Part shown: positions 1-8,802 of the stretch, one piece after another
Layout of the letters: each line of letters opens with the position of its first letter
Numbering within the stretch: position 1 is the stretch's first letter
Assembly (NCBI RefSeq): GCF_000420425.1
Contig: NZ_ATUX01000007.1
Span: 358,023-422,022 of the forward strand
Source of the DNA: Schaalia vaccimaxillae DSM 15804
GTDB lineage: Bacteria > Actinomycetota > Actinomycetes > Actinomycetales > Actinomycetaceae
Direction of reading: 5' to 3'
Length of the DNA stretch: 64,000 nucleotides
Notes under the pieces: model-generated
The model's input: the letters and a program-made list of their open reading frames with translations, nothing else
Databases searched by the model: none
Told to the model about the DNA's origin: nothing
Position numbers and translations under genes: made by a program

Positions 1-1976
1 ATCGTTCCAGCCTGCGGATCCGTGTAGCGTGAAGTGCCAAAGAGTCCGCCTAAAACATTTTCTATACTCACCTCGAAGCCGGCATTACGCAAGATTGATA
101 GGGCTTCGTCGCGTTGTTTGCCGGTGACGTCAGGAACCTGCACCATCTCTGGTCCCTTCGATACTGTGTATGACACGGAATCGCCCAAGTGCAAAACCTG
201 GCCTGAGGGTGTTTCCTGGGAGATAACCGTGCCTTCGGCAACCGAATCAGAAAAAGCCTGTGAGGGTGTAGCCACGAGCCCCAATTCTTCGATGGCCGCC
301 TGAGCTGCGTCAGCGGTTAAACCAGAGATGTCCGGCACCTCGATAGGCTTGCGTCCAGCAGATACCACCAGATCAATCGCGGTGTCATGGGGAATTGACG
401 ATCCGGCTTTTTGTCCCTGACTCAGTGTCAGTCCTTGCGCCACGTCCTCGGAATATTCCTTCTCGACACCTCCGAGAGCCAAACCTGCTTTCTCCAGGAC
501 CTCTTTGGCTTCTTCTTGTGTCAACCCGGCCAAGTCCGGCACACTCTTCATGTCGACGCCTTTAGATTCGAAAAGTCTTACTTCAGCATCTTTATGAACG
601 GGCGCCCCACCTTCAGGCTGAGAAGAGATGACTTTTCCAGTGTCAATGTCATCTGAGAATTGCTGTTCGACAAGAACTTCGAGCCCCATCGCTTCGAGCT
701 CAGATTGAACGGCGGAAGAGTCGCGGCCGTTCGTAGCGGGCATTGTGAGATACGAGCCTGGCCCGTATTCCGTCCACCACCAGTAGCCTGCAGCGCCTCC
801 AGCAATGAGGAGGACGAGGAATACCGTGAGGATACGCGGCAAACGAGACTTGCGGTGTGGCTCAGCCAGCGCCGGGGACTTTGCAGCACCCGACGTGTGG
901 ACAACCGCTTGGGAGGAACTTTGAGTCACTGACGGCAATGCCGTAGTCAGACCCGCTACAGACAGTGCCGTTGTTTTAGTCGTACTGGAATCACGGTTGC
1001 GTGGCAATACATCCGCGCGTCTGCTGGCGATATCTTGGGGGACAGAAGCCGCGGCCCGGGCGACCAGATCAAGGGCCTCCTGGGCGTCGCTTGGACGTTC
1101 TTGGGCATCTCGGGCAGCCAATGACCCGACGAGGTCATCGATCTCGCGGGGGATCCACGGCTGAGACTGCGATGGCAGTGGGATTTCATCGCGCACATGA
1201 TGCGAGGCGATTTGAAGGGGAGTTTCACCTTCCCAGGGAACAGCTCCGGTGAGCATCTCGTAGAGCATGATGCCCACGGCGTAAATGTCGGTACGTGCAT
1301 CCGAAGTGGCTGAGGCGGCGGTCTCAGGGGCAATGTATGCCACTGTGCCGAGCATCGAGCCAGTAGATGACATCGAGACTTCCGAAGCCGCGCGAGCCAG
1401 GCCAAAATCGGTTACGCGGGCAGGACCATCAGAAGGTAGAAGAACATTTTCGGGTTTGATGTCGCGGTGGATGACATCCATTCGGTGGGCAGCCCTGAGT
1501 GCTTCGAGAATGTCTTGCACGTAGCGCAAAGACTGGGAGATGGTGAAGGCCCCCTGGGCCTGTAAAAGAGCCCGCAAGTTTGTTCCGTCTACCAGCTCCA
1601 TGACGAGGAAGCCCTGGCCGTGGACGACACCCTGGTCGAATACGGAGACGACGCCGGGGTGAACGATCCTCGCTGCGGATCGGGCTTCACGGCGAAAACG
1701 GGTGACAAAGTCGGCAGATTCCGCTAGGTGGGGGTGCATGACTTTGAGTGCCACGGGCCTTTCTAGGCGCTGGTCTTGAGCGATGTAGACCGTGGCCATG
1801 CCTCCACGTGCCAGTCGCGATTCAATCCGGTAACGGCCGTCGACGACGAGGCCGATCAGGGGATCCTTGAATGCAGATTCGACGCCGGATCCGGATTCGA
1901 GGGGATGATCATCGCCGCCCTCAGGCTCATGCAAGGGGGCGCCTTGTTCGGCAGGCTCGTCCGGGCGTACAGTCAC
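1..1976 (-). CDS. pknL: Serine/threonine protein kinase with PASTA domains (PknL-like), C-terminus cut by window edge
   Basis: Membrane-anchored Hanks-type kinase that probably senses cell-wall fragments and phosphorylates cytoplasmic partners. Read from GTG at 1976: kinase domain about residues 48-310, with the ATP lysine in VALK (about K78), catalytic HRDIKPEN (D172), DFG (D190) and an APE motif. A Ser/Thr/Ala-rich linker follows, then one membrane segment (about 381-401) and at least four PASTA repeats, the last truncated at base 1. It is divergent from an Rv2175c-like gene, followed by an isoprenyl diphosphate synthase; Mycobacterium tuberculosis has the same neighbourhood around pknL. 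The M. tuberculosis protein lacks PASTA repeats, whereas corynebacterial PknL has them. The start is uncertain: the GTG has only a weak ribosome site. Confidence 0.9.
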   Translation of the reverse strand, partial: MTVRPDEPAEQGAPLHEPEGGDDHPLESGSGVESAFKDPLIGLVVDGRYRIESRLARGGMATVYIAQDQRLERPVALKVMHPHLAESADFVTRFRREARSAARIVHPGVVSVFDQGVVHGQGFLVMELVDGTNLRALLQAQGAFTISQSLRYVQDILEALRAAHRMDVIHRDIKPENVLLPSDGPARVTDFGLARAASEVSMSSTGSMLGTVAYIAPETAASATSDARTDIYAVGIMLYEMLTGAVPWEGETPLQIASHHVRDEIPLPSQSQPWIPREIDDLVGSLAARDAQERPSDAQEALDLVARAAASVPQDIASRRADVLPRNRDSSTTKTTALSVAGLTTALPSVTQSSSQAVVHTSGAAKSPALAEPHRKSRLPRILTVFLVLLIAGGAAGYWWWTEYGPGSYLTMPATNGRDSSAVQSELEAMGLEVLVEQQFSDDIDTGKVISSQPEGGAPVHKDAEVRLFESKGVDMKSVPDLAGLTQEEAKEVLEKAGLALGGVEKEYSEDVAQGLTLSQGQKAGSSIPHDTAIDLVVSAGRKPIEVPDISGLTADAAQAAIEELGLVATPSQAFSDSVAEGTVISQETPSGQVLHLGDSVSYTVSKGPEMVQVPDVTGKQRDEALSILRNAGFEVSIENVLGGLFGTSRYTDPQAGT

Positions 1977-2059
1977 GACTCGGATTCTATGGGAGCAATG
2001 TCGCGTCTGCGGTGTGCTTGTGCGGCGTGCCTGTCAAGACGAGGCGCCAACGCCGCAGA

Positions 2060-2065
2060 TAGGGT
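2060..2065 (+). promoter_or_regulatory. Candidate -10 box for a leaderless Rv2175c-like mRNA
   Basis: TAGGGT lies six bases before the ATG at 2072, the spacing expected if transcription begins at the start codon. There is no Shine-Dalgarno sequence upstream. No clear -35 box is visible. The 1977-2071 interval also has to hold the pknL promoter on the other strand, which I could not pin down. Confidence 0.35.
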
Positions 2066-2071
2066 ATGACT

Positions 2072-2419
2072 ATGAGCGAAAATAAGACTTTGCTGACTTT
2101 TGAAGAAGCTGGCCGTTTGTTGGGTGTTGGAGCCCGCCGAATTAAACAGTTGGTGCGAGATCGTATTCTCTTCGCCAAGAAAGAGGGCGGTACTGCCTAC
2201 ATTCCGTCGGAGATCCTTGTTAAAGGAGACAACGGGTGGGAGCCGCTGTTCAATCTGCCTGGAACATTGACCCTTTTATCCGATGACGGCTTCACTGAAG
2301 AAGAGGCGGTGGCATGGCTCTACACAGAGCAGGACGAATTGGGGTGCAAGCCTATTGATGCGCTGATCGCTGGACGCCACCACAGGGTCAATGCCATTGC
2401 CTCGACCCTTGCCTTCTAG
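2072..2419 (+). CDS. Rv2175c-family DNA-binding protein, likely PknL substrate
   Basis: Small cytoplasmic winged-helix/excisionase-like regulator of about 115 residues. The N-terminal half (LTFEEAGRLLGVGARRIKQL) is a helix-turn-helix. The C-terminal half (about 65-115) matches the Rv2175c domain, with FTEEEAVAWL and a terminal GRHHRVNAIA segment. In M. tuberculosis Rv2175c is phosphorylated by the neighbouring kinase PknL, which lowers its DNA binding; the divergent pknL here suggests the same pairing. ATG 2066 is an alternative start two codons earlier; 2072 is preferred because a -10-like box sits six bases before it. Target genes are unknown. Confidence 0.85.
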   Translation: MSENKTLLTFEEAGRLLGVGARRIKQLVRDRILFAKKEGGTAYIPSEILVKGDNGWEPLFNLPGTLTLLSDDGFTEEEAVAWLYTEQDELGCKPIDALIAGRHHRVNAIASTLAF

Positions 2420-2420
2420 T

Positions 2421-2449
2421 GAGCAATGCTGGCCTGCCGCAGATTGCTC
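2421..2449. terminator. Weak stem-loop between convergent genes
   Basis: GAGCAAT (2421-2427) and ATTGCTC (2443-2449) form a 7-bp stem just after the Rv2175c-like stop and before the end of the opposing isoprenyl synthase. There is no T-run, so termination is only a guess from position. Confidence 0.3.
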
Positions 2450-2496
2450 GTCAAAAGGCCAACGTGAGTAGTGCGCGGTTGTGGACTAGGGGTTCC

Positions 2497-3591
2497 TTAT
2501 GATTGTCGGTGGACAACAATCTGCGCTAGTTCGGCCAGATCGGAGTTGTCGTAAGCGTTGAAAATCGGGTCCTGTAGCGCCTGTTCTCCCGACTCGACAA
2601 GTTCCGTGATCATCTCTTCGTGGCGACGGCGGCCTCGTTCATCGATGATGCTTCGGGCTCTTGCCACGTCGCCTTCGGTCAGATGCGAGCGGCCAATGAT
2701 CTTTGATAGAGCTTCGCGCTCTCCTGGGGTTGCGTACGCCCACGTTAAGGCCAGCAACACCGTTCGCTTACCTTCACGAATGTCGTCACCTGCAGGCTTG
2801 CCCGTGATCTGCGGGTCTCCAAACACTCCGAGTTCGTCATCGCGCAGTTGGAAGGCAATGCCCCAAGGAGTCAGTGCTTTTTCAAGAGCCGCTAATAGAT
2901 CTGATTGTGCACCACCCGCGGTAGCCCCTAGGAGCATTGGATGAACGATGGAATACCTCGCTGACTTATGCAGTACAACTTGCTGAGCCTTTTGAGCATC
3001 GACTGCAGCATCGTTGAGGGGATCGAGAGGAATTTGTTCACCCGCCACATCGAGGAACTGTCCGTAGGCGACCTCTGCGTGCATTTTTGAATACGCCGAC
3101 ATGAGAGCTAATGCGCGCTGCGAAGGCAGCTGGGAACCTTGGCGGCAGATCGCCAGCTCAGCAGCAGAAAAAAGAAGATCGCCTGCCAAGATTGCAACTG
3201 CTCGCCCGTATTCGTCAGAGTCTCCGATCCAGCGTCGGTCCCCGTGCTGATTCGCGAAGTGGACGTGTGTCGTTGGGACGCCGCGGCGAGTTGGAGCGTG
3301 ATCAATAATGTCGTCATGGACGAGGGCGGACGCCTGGTACAGCTCAAGTGCAGCACCGAGGTCGAGTACTGGCGCAGCGGTCAAAGGCTGCTTCTGGGCT
3401 ATTGAGGCGCCGAGTTGGGCCAGAAGTGCTCTCAAACGTTTACCACCGGTGATCGCAGTGTGGGCGGCCGCATAGAAGTGGTGGCCGGCCTGGGGAGCCT
3501 CGAAGGATGACAAGGCATCATCCAAAGCATGTGAAGTTACGCGATCAATCTCTGGACGCAGCTGAGCGAAGCGGAGTTTGAGAGAACTCAT
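2497..3591 (-). CDS. idsA: Polyprenyl (geranylgeranyl/farnesyl-type) diphosphate synthase
   Basis: Trans-isoprenyl diphosphate synthase of 364 residues that condenses isopentenyl diphosphate with allylic diphosphates to feed quinone and polyprenol synthesis. Diagnostic motifs: GGKRLR near residue 50, the first aspartate-rich motif in LVHDDIIDH, the RRG that follows it, and the second aspartate-rich region in QLRDDELGVFGD. The last motif is DDELG, a mild departure from DDxxD. The lysine-rich KPAGDDIREGKRT loop is intact. It converges on the Rv2175c-like gene, the order seen for idsA2 in mycobacteria. Product chain length cannot be told from sequence by eye, so the symbol is tentative. Confidence 0.88.
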   Translation of the reverse strand: MSSLKLRFAQLRPEIDRVTSHALDDALSSFEAPQAGHHFYAAAHTAITGGKRLRALLAQLGASIAQKQPLTAAPVLDLGAALELYQASALVHDDIIDHAPTRRGVPTTHVHFANQHGDRRWIGDSDEYGRAVAILAGDLLFSAAELAICRQGSQLPSQRALALMSAYSKMHAEVAYGQFLDVAGEQIPLDPLNDAAVDAQKAQQVVLHKSARYSIVHPMLLGATAGGAQSDLLAALEKALTPWGIAFQLRDDELGVFGDPQITGKPAGDDIREGKRTVLLALTWAYATPGEREALSKIIGRSHLTEGDVARARSIIDERGRRRHEEMITELVESGEQALQDPIFNAYDNSDLAELAQIVVHRQS

Positions 3592-3714
3592 GGCGACAGA
3601 TTAGCCCAGCTGGATCATTGCAGCTACGGAGATTTCAGCTAATAGTCAACGCCCGTGGCCTAATTCAAGCCCTCGTTGCGTGGCATTTGGGAGGGCATCA
3701 GCGAATCTTAGGAC

Positions 3715-3720
3715 TATAAT
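3715..3720 (+). promoter_or_regulatory. Candidate -10 box of the primary sigma factor gene
   Basis: A perfect TATAAT lies 64 bases before the chosen GTG start, predicting a transcript start near 3727. A -35 match at normal spacing is not obvious. The rest of the 3592-3783 interval shows nothing else recognisable. Confidence 0.55.
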
Positions 3721-3783
3721 GGTCAATTGTTTGCCGATGCGACTCATTCGGCACTACTCCTGCCCGCTCAGAAAGGGACACGT

Positions 3784-5379
3784 GTGAGTGCATCTCGCGC
3801 CGCCAAGACAAGCGCTTCCAAGAAGACATCAGGCGATGCCGTTGCCGTAACAGAAACTGGCGAGGCTGTAGACACTGCCAAGGCAGCTGCGTCTGGTAAG
3901 ACCACAGCCACAAAGAAAGCTACCGCTTCAAAGAAATCCTCCGCTTCGAGTCGCCAAACTGCTGGCTCCTCAAAGAAGGCCGCCACTTCTAAGAAGAAGA
4001 GCGCGGAAGAAAAGGTCAGCACAGAAGAGGCTGCGGCTCCCACTAAGAAGACGTCTTCTCGTCGATCAACTGGCGCTGCAAACACTGCTGCAAAGAAAGG
4101 CAGCACCTCCCGTAAGAGCGTCGCGAAGAAAAACGCTGAGCCTGCGGATGAAAAACCAGCAAAGGCAGACGATCTTGTCGATGAGACCATCGAGGACGAA
4201 GATGTTGATGTCGTCGACGACGATATTGAACTGACCGAAGAAGACCTCGATGTCAACGACGAAGAGGATTCTGACGCCGAAGACGACGAGCACGACGAAG
4301 AAGCAGATTCCGACGATTCTGACGAGGACGAATCAGACGATCCCAAGGGCGATGAAGGCGCCGCTCTGCGTGAGCGGACGTCTGCGGGTATTCAAGTCAA
4401 GGGCGGATTCGTTGTCTCCGACTCCGATGAATCTGACGAACCTGTCCAGCAGGTGACCGTAGCAGGCGCGACAGCAGATCCGGTCAAGGATTATCTCAAG
4501 CAGATCGGTAAGGTCTCTCTGCTCAACGCTGAACAGGAAGTTGACCTCGCTCGGCGCATCGAAGCGGGCCTATATGCTGAGTACAAACTTAAGAATGAAG
4601 CTGACTCGATGACCTCTAAAGAGCGTCGCGAACTGCACTTCTTAGCGCAAGACGGCCAGCAAGCGAAGAATCATCTTCTCGAAGCGAACCTGCGCCTGGT
4701 TGTTTCCCTCGCCAAGCGTTACACCGGACGAGGCATGCAATTCCTCGACCTCATCCAAGAGGGCAACCTGGGTCTCATTCGCGCTGTCGAAAAGTTCGAC
4801 TACACCAAGGGATACAAGTTCTCCACGTATGCCACCTGGTGGATCCGCCAGGCCATCACTCGCGCAATGGCTGACCAAGCGCGCACAATTCGTATTCCCG
4901 TGCACATGGTCGAGGTCATCAATAAGCTCGCCCGCGTCCAGCGCCAGATGCTTCAGGACCTGGGACGCGAACCCACTCCCGAAGAGCTCGCCAAGGAATT
5001 GGATATGACGGCAGAAAAGGTCGTCGAAGTCCAGAAGTACGGCCGAGAACCGATTTCTTTGCATACACCGCTGGGCGAAGATGGCGATTCCGAGTTCGGT
5101 GACCTCATCGAAGACTCCGAAGCCATCGTTCCAGCCGACGCCGTGTCCTTCACGCTTCTGCAGGAACAGCTGCATCACGTTTTAGACACCTTGTCTGAGC
5201 GCGAAGCAGGCGTTGTTTCGATGAGATTCGGGCTCGGAGACGGGCAACCAAAGACTCTTGATGAGATCGGCAAGGTTTACGGGGTCACTCGTGAACGCAT
5301 TCGTCAGATCGAGTCCAAGACCATGTCGAAATTGCGTCACCCGTCGAGATCTCAGGTGCTACGCGATTACCTCGACTGA
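3784..5379 (+). CDS. sigA: RNA polymerase primary sigma factor (SigA/HrdB/RpoD type)
   Basis: Vegetative sigma factor of 531 residues. About the first 210 residues form a low-complexity extension: first Lys/Ala/Ser-rich, with many repeats of the AAKK/SKK type, then strongly acidic (runs of Asp/Glu). The conserved part starts at [11 protein letters not shown] (region 1.2). It continues through region 2 ([19 protein letters not shown], then [13 protein letters not shown] for -10 recognition) and region 3, to region 4 with the helix-turn-helix [15 protein letters not shown] 3784 is preferred over TTG 3727: AGAAAGGGA precedes it, and the TTG coincides with the predicted transcript start. A strong terminator follows. 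Confidence 0.97.
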   Translation: MSASRAAKTSASKKTSGDAVAVTETGEAVDTAKAAASGKTTATKKATASKKSSASSRQTAGSSKKAATSKKKSAEEKVSTEEAAAPTKKTSSRRSTGAANTAAKKGSTSRKSVAKKNAEPADEKPAKADDLVDETIEDEDVDVVDDDIELTEEDLDVNDEEDSDAEDDEHDEEADSDDSDEDESDDPKGDEGAALRERTSAGIQVKGGFVVSDSDESDEPVQQVTVAGATADPVKDYLKQIGKVSLLNAEQEVDLARRIEAGLYAEYKLKNEADSMTSKERRELHFLAQDGQQAKNHLLEANLRLVVSLAKRYTGRGMQFLDLIQEGNLGLIRAVEKFDYTKGYKFSTYATWWIRQAITRAMADQARTIRIPVHMVEVINKLARVQRQMLQDLGREPTPEELAKELDMTAEKVVEVQKYGREPISLHTPLGEDGDSEFGDLIEDSEAIVPADAVSFTLLQEQLHHVLDTLSEREAGVVSMRFGLGDGQPKTLDEIGKVYGVTRERIRQIESKTMSKLRHPSRSQVLRDYLD

Positions 5380-5386
5380 AGCTCCC

Positions 5387-5428
5387 AGATCGGGGCGCGA
5401 GTCAAGCGACTCGTGCCCCGATCTTTTT
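5387..5428 (+). terminator. Rho-independent terminator after sigA
   Basis: A near-perfect 17-bp stem (5387-5403 with 5408-5424) with a four-base loop, ending in a run of Ts. It directly follows the sigA stop. Confidence 0.9.
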
Positions 5429-5532
5429 CGGTGATTGACTTCATGGTGACGAATTGGCAAAGCCTGGAGCGTAATACGTCGATTTTTGATCGGATGAGTC
5501 ACGATGGACGCATGCTTGAAGGTGCGGCAGTA

Positions 5533-5850
5533 ATGATTCTCGCGATGGTGATTACGCTCATCGTCGCCGTGTCAGTGATGGTTGGTCTTGCTCTGGTGCG
5601 ACGACCAGCACAGCAGTGGCAAACTCACCTGCGCGAACAAAACGCACAATTGCACCAAAAGGGCGACCGTCCCTCGGCGCTCGACGATGTTGATCCCACA
5701 CAAATGACTCTTACGAATCTTATGGCCGTGTCTGCATCGGATCGGTCCGCTTACTTTGATGCTGATCGGCTTCCCGGAATTGACCGGATCGAACAGGTGA
5801 CGGATCGTTGGGAAGCTCGTCAAGCAAACAAGAATTCTGAGCGTTCCTAA
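5533..5850 (+). CDS. Small single-pass membrane protein, unrecognised
   Basis: About 105 residues: an N-terminal hydrophobic helix (LAMVITLIVAVSVMVGLALV), then an Arg-rich boundary and a polar cytoplasmic tail ending in Asn/Glu/Arg. I do not recognise the family. The frame is open further upstream (ATGs at 5443 and 5494), so the protein may be longer. ATG 5533 is chosen because GAAGG lies about ten bases before it and it places the membrane segment at the N-terminus. It sits between sigA and ftsY, and about 50 bases separate it from ftsY. A role in membrane targeting would be pure guesswork. Confidence 0.6.
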   Translation: MILAMVITLIVAVSVMVGLALVRRPAQQWQTHLREQNAQLHQKGDRPSALDDVDPTQMTLTNLMAVSASDRSAYFDADRLPGIDRIEQVTDRWEARQANKNSERS

Positions 5851-5901
5851 CGCCGGCAATACAGGTGGAATGTCCCACCCGTGATGAGAGATGATGTGTC
5901 T

Positions 5902-7125
5902 ATGGATTCTCTCGTCAATTTCTTCACCGAGCCACTGGGCATTGCTATTGCCATCGGGATTGTCGTATTGGCAATCGGCATGGTCGTCCTCGTCCTTCGC
6001 AAACCGCGCACGCCCGACAGTAGCGATATCGCTCAGCCGCAACGCGAAACGCCTGTCGTTCAAGAGGCCGACGCTCCGGCGCCCCAGGACACCTCCTCGA
6101 CTGCCGCGCCCCGTGCAGGCCCAGCACCTGCGAACGAGGATCTTGCTGCGGTCCAAGCCGCCCCTGAACCCACTCCTATAGAGGTTCCAGAATCCGTTCC
6201 ATCACGAATGCAACGCCTGCGAGCTCGACTCGCAGGGGCTGGAACTTTAGGACAAGCTGTCCTCGCAGTGCTTGCACGCTCCGACCTCAAAGCGGCTGAC
6301 TGGGAAGAGATTGAAGACTCTCTCCTCATTGCCGACTTGGGGCTGGAAGCTACAGACACTTTAATGACGTCACTGAAGAATCGGGTGGCCGTCGAATCCG
6401 CATCAGAGCCGGGCCGTATTCGTCAGATTCTGCGCGATGAGCTCCTCGCCCTCGTTGACCCCGCAATGGACCGCAGTCTGCACCTGCAGCCTCACTCCAG
6501 TGACGAAGGCCCACTGCCCGCCACCGTTTTGATGGTCGGTGTCAACGGAACTGGTAAGACCACCACCGTCGGCAAACTTGCGCGACTTCTGGTCGCCGAA
6601 GAAAAAACTGTTCTTCTTGGTGCTGCAGACACTTTCCGCGCGGCCGCCGCAGATCAGCTCGGCACCTGGGGCGACAGAGTCGGAGTGGATGTTATTCGCT
6701 CCGACCGTGAAGGAGCAGACCCCGCCTCGGTTGCCTTCGACGCAGTCAAAGAGGGGGCTCGACGCTCCGTAGACGTCGTCTTGGTTGATACCGCTGGTCG
6801 TCTTCAAACCAAGTCAACGCTCATGGATGAGCTTGGCAAGGTCAAACGTGTCATGGAGAAACAAGCACCTGTGAACGAAGTCCTCCTCGTCCTTGATGCC
6901 ACCACCGGACAAAACGGACTCAAGCAGGCTGAAGTTTTTGCCGAGGTAGCCGGTGTCACGGGAATCGTCTTGACGAAGCTTGATGGATCAGCCAAGGGAG
7001 GGATCGTTGTTTCCGTCCAACGTCAGTTGGGCGTACCCGTTAAGTTTGTTGGACTAGGAGAGGGGGCGGACGATCTTGCGCCCTTTGACCCCCAAGGTTT
7101 CGTTGACGCAATCATCGGGGACTGA
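5902..7125 (+). CDS. ftsY: Signal recognition particle receptor FtsY
   Basis: SRP-family GTPase that docks ribosome-SRP complexes at the membrane. It begins with a hydrophobic anchor (roughly residues 10-32), as is common in Actinobacteria, then an Ala/Pro/Glu-rich linker. The N domain and the G domain follow: P-loop GVNGTGKTTT, DTFRAAA, DTAGR, TKLDGSAKGG and the closing GLGEGADDLAPFD. The SRP GTPase partner ffh lies 88 bases downstream. GTG 5881 and ATG 5884 are alternative starts seven and six codons upstream; the distinction does not affect the domains. Confidence 0.95.
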   Translation: MDSLVNFFTEPLGIAIAIGIVVLAIGMVVLVLRKPRTPDSSDIAQPQRETPVVQEADAPAPQDTSSTAAPRAGPAPANEDLAAVQAAPEPTPIEVPESVPSRMQRLRARLAGAGTLGQAVLAVLARSDLKAADWEEIEDSLLIADLGLEATDTLMTSLKNRVAVESASEPGRIRQILRDELLALVDPAMDRSLHLQPHSSDEGPLPATVLMVGVNGTGKTTTVGKLARLLVAEEKTVLLGAADTFRAAAADQLGTWGDRVGVDVIRSDREGADPASVAFDAVKEGARRSVDVVLVDTAGRLQTKSTLMDELGKVKRVMEKQAPVNEVLLVLDATTGQNGLKQAEVFAEVAGVTGIVLTKLDGSAKGGIVVSVQRQLGVPVKFVGLGEGADDLAPFDPQGFVDAIIGD

Positions 7126-7213
7126 AACCCACACGAGGAGATGGCCCCAGGGTGCGCTACCCTAATCGCAGTCCTCGAAATTCTTTCCCTCACATCAACC
7201 GGGAGTTCATCAA

Positions 7214-8800
7214 GTGTTCGGAAACCTGTCCGATCGTTTAACACAGTCGTTTAAGCAACTTCGCTCACGTGGAGTGCTGACCGAATCCGACGTCGATCAG
7301 TCAATCTCGGAGATTCGCCGAGCCCTCATTGATGCTGACGTCGCATTACCCGTTGTCAGACAGTTCACCACGCAGGTGCGCGAAAAGGCCTACGGAGCTG
7401 CCCGTTCACAGGCACTCAACCCCGGCCAGCAGGTGGTGCGCATCGTTCACGACGAACTCGTCGAGATCCTGGGTGGTCAAACACGCGAGCTCAATTTCGC
7501 CTCCTCTGGGCCTACCGTCTTCATGCTCGCAGGCCTCCAGGGTGCGGGTAAGACCACCCTGGCTGGAAAACTCGGTAAATGGCTGCGCGAAGAGGGAAAG
7601 ACTGTTCTGCTGGTTGCTTCAGACCTTCAGCGCCCGAACGCTGTCCAACAGCTGCAGGTAGTGGGGGAGCGAGCCGGAGTTAAAGTCTGGGCCCCTGAGC
7701 CTGGCAACGGCGTTGGCGATCCGGTGGAGGTTGCGCGCTCAGGCGTGGAGTTTGCACGCCAATCCGGCATCAATGTCGTCGTCGTTGATACGGCAGGCCG
7801 CCTGGGTGTTGACCAGGAGATGATGGACCAAGCCATCGCCATACGCCAGGCCGTCAACCCGCACGAAGTCATGTTTGTCCTGGACGCCATGGTCGGTCAG
7901 GATGCCGTACAGACTTCCACGGCTTTCCGCGATGGCGTCGGCTTCACGGGTGTTGTCCTGTCCAAACTCGATGGCGACGCTCGCGGTGGTGCAGCGCTAT
8001 CGGTGCGCGGAGTGACAGGAGCTCCGATTCTCTTCGCCTCTACAGGCGAAGGGCTTGACGATTTCGAACGCTTCCACGCCGATCGTATGGCGGGTCGAAT
8101 CCTCGATATGGGTGACATCCTGACCCTCATCGAGCAGGCAGAAAAGCGCATGGACGCGCAGGAGGCAGAGAAAGTCGCAGCCAAAGCAATGGCCGGCGAA
8201 CTCACCCTTGACGATTTCCTGTCGCAACTTCAACAGATCCGCAAGATGGGATCGATGAAGAAGATGCTGGGCATGATTCCTGGTGCCGCCCAAATCCGTG
8301 ATCAGATTGAGAACTTTGACGAGCGCGAAGTCAGCCGTGTTGAGGCCATCGTTCGCTCGATGACTCCGGCTGAGCGGGCTGACGTTTCAATCCTCAATGG
8401 ATCGCGTCGTTCGCGAATCGCTCGTGGCTCGGGAACGACAGTTAGTGACGTCAACGGTCTCGTCAAACGATTTGAGGCGGCCCGCGACATGATGGGCCAG
8501 ATGGGGCAGATGGGTGGGATGCCCGGTATGGGTGCTCTGCCTGGTGCCGGCGGCAAAGCCAAACAGAAAGCGAACGCGCGTAAGGCTCAGGCAGCCCGTG
8601 CGAAGGTGAAAAAGAAAGCTCGCTCGGGTAACCCGGCTAAACGTAAACAGCAAGAACTTGAGGCGCTTCTGCCGCCGGATCAGCGATCCTCGTCAGCTCC
8701 TTCAGGTTCGGCTTTCGGTGTTCCTCAAGTACAGGAACAGTCGCGTCCGACAATGGACGATTTGCCCGACGATATCAAGCGGATGCTTTCGGGGAAGTGA
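7214..8800 (+). CDS. ffh: Signal recognition particle protein Ffh (SRP54)
   Basis: GTPase that binds signal peptides and 4.5S RNA. N domain residues 1-90; G domain with GLQGAGKTTLAGKL, DLQRPNAVQQL, DTAGRLGVD and SKLDGDARGG. The Met-rich M domain carries the RNA-binding RRSRIARGSG motif and clustered Met residues (MMGQMGQMGGMPGMG) for signal-peptide binding. The tail beyond residue 440 is a long basic, Lys/Ala-rich extension. Start is GTG 7214, preceded by CGGGAG. Its stop overlaps the following amidohydrolase region, so the two are probably co-transcribed. Confidence 0.96.
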   Translation: MFGNLSDRLTQSFKQLRSRGVLTESDVDQSISEIRRALIDADVALPVVRQFTTQVREKAYGAARSQALNPGQQVVRIVHDELVEILGGQTRELNFASSGPTVFMLAGLQGAGKTTLAGKLGKWLREEGKTVLLVASDLQRPNAVQQLQVVGERAGVKVWAPEPGNGVGDPVEVARSGVEFARQSGINVVVVDTAGRLGVDQEMMDQAIAIRQAVNPHEVMFVLDAMVGQDAVQTSTAFRDGVGFTGVVLSKLDGDARGGAALSVRGVTGAPILFASTGEGLDDFERFHADRMAGRILDMGDILTLIEQAEKRMDAQEAEKVAAKAMAGELTLDDFLSQLQQIRKMGSMKKMLGMIPGAAQIRDQIENFDEREVSRVEAIVRSMTPAERADVSILNGSRRSRIARGSGTTVSDVNGLVKRFEAARDMMGQMGQMGGMPGMGALPGAGGKAKQKANARKAQAARAKVKKKARSGNPAKRKQQELEALLPPDQRSSSAPSGSAFGVPQVQEQSRPTMDDLPDDIKRMLSGK

Positions 8801-8802
8801 CG

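Noticed and set aside
3768..4346. Long Ser/Val-rich open frame on the minus strand
   Set aside because: It is antisense to the low-complexity N-terminus of the sigma factor; repeated GAC/GAA and AAG codons leave the reverse strand free of stops.
4642..5178. 178-codon minus-strand open frame inside sigA
   Set aside because: Antisense to sigma regions 2 to 4, which are highly conserved.
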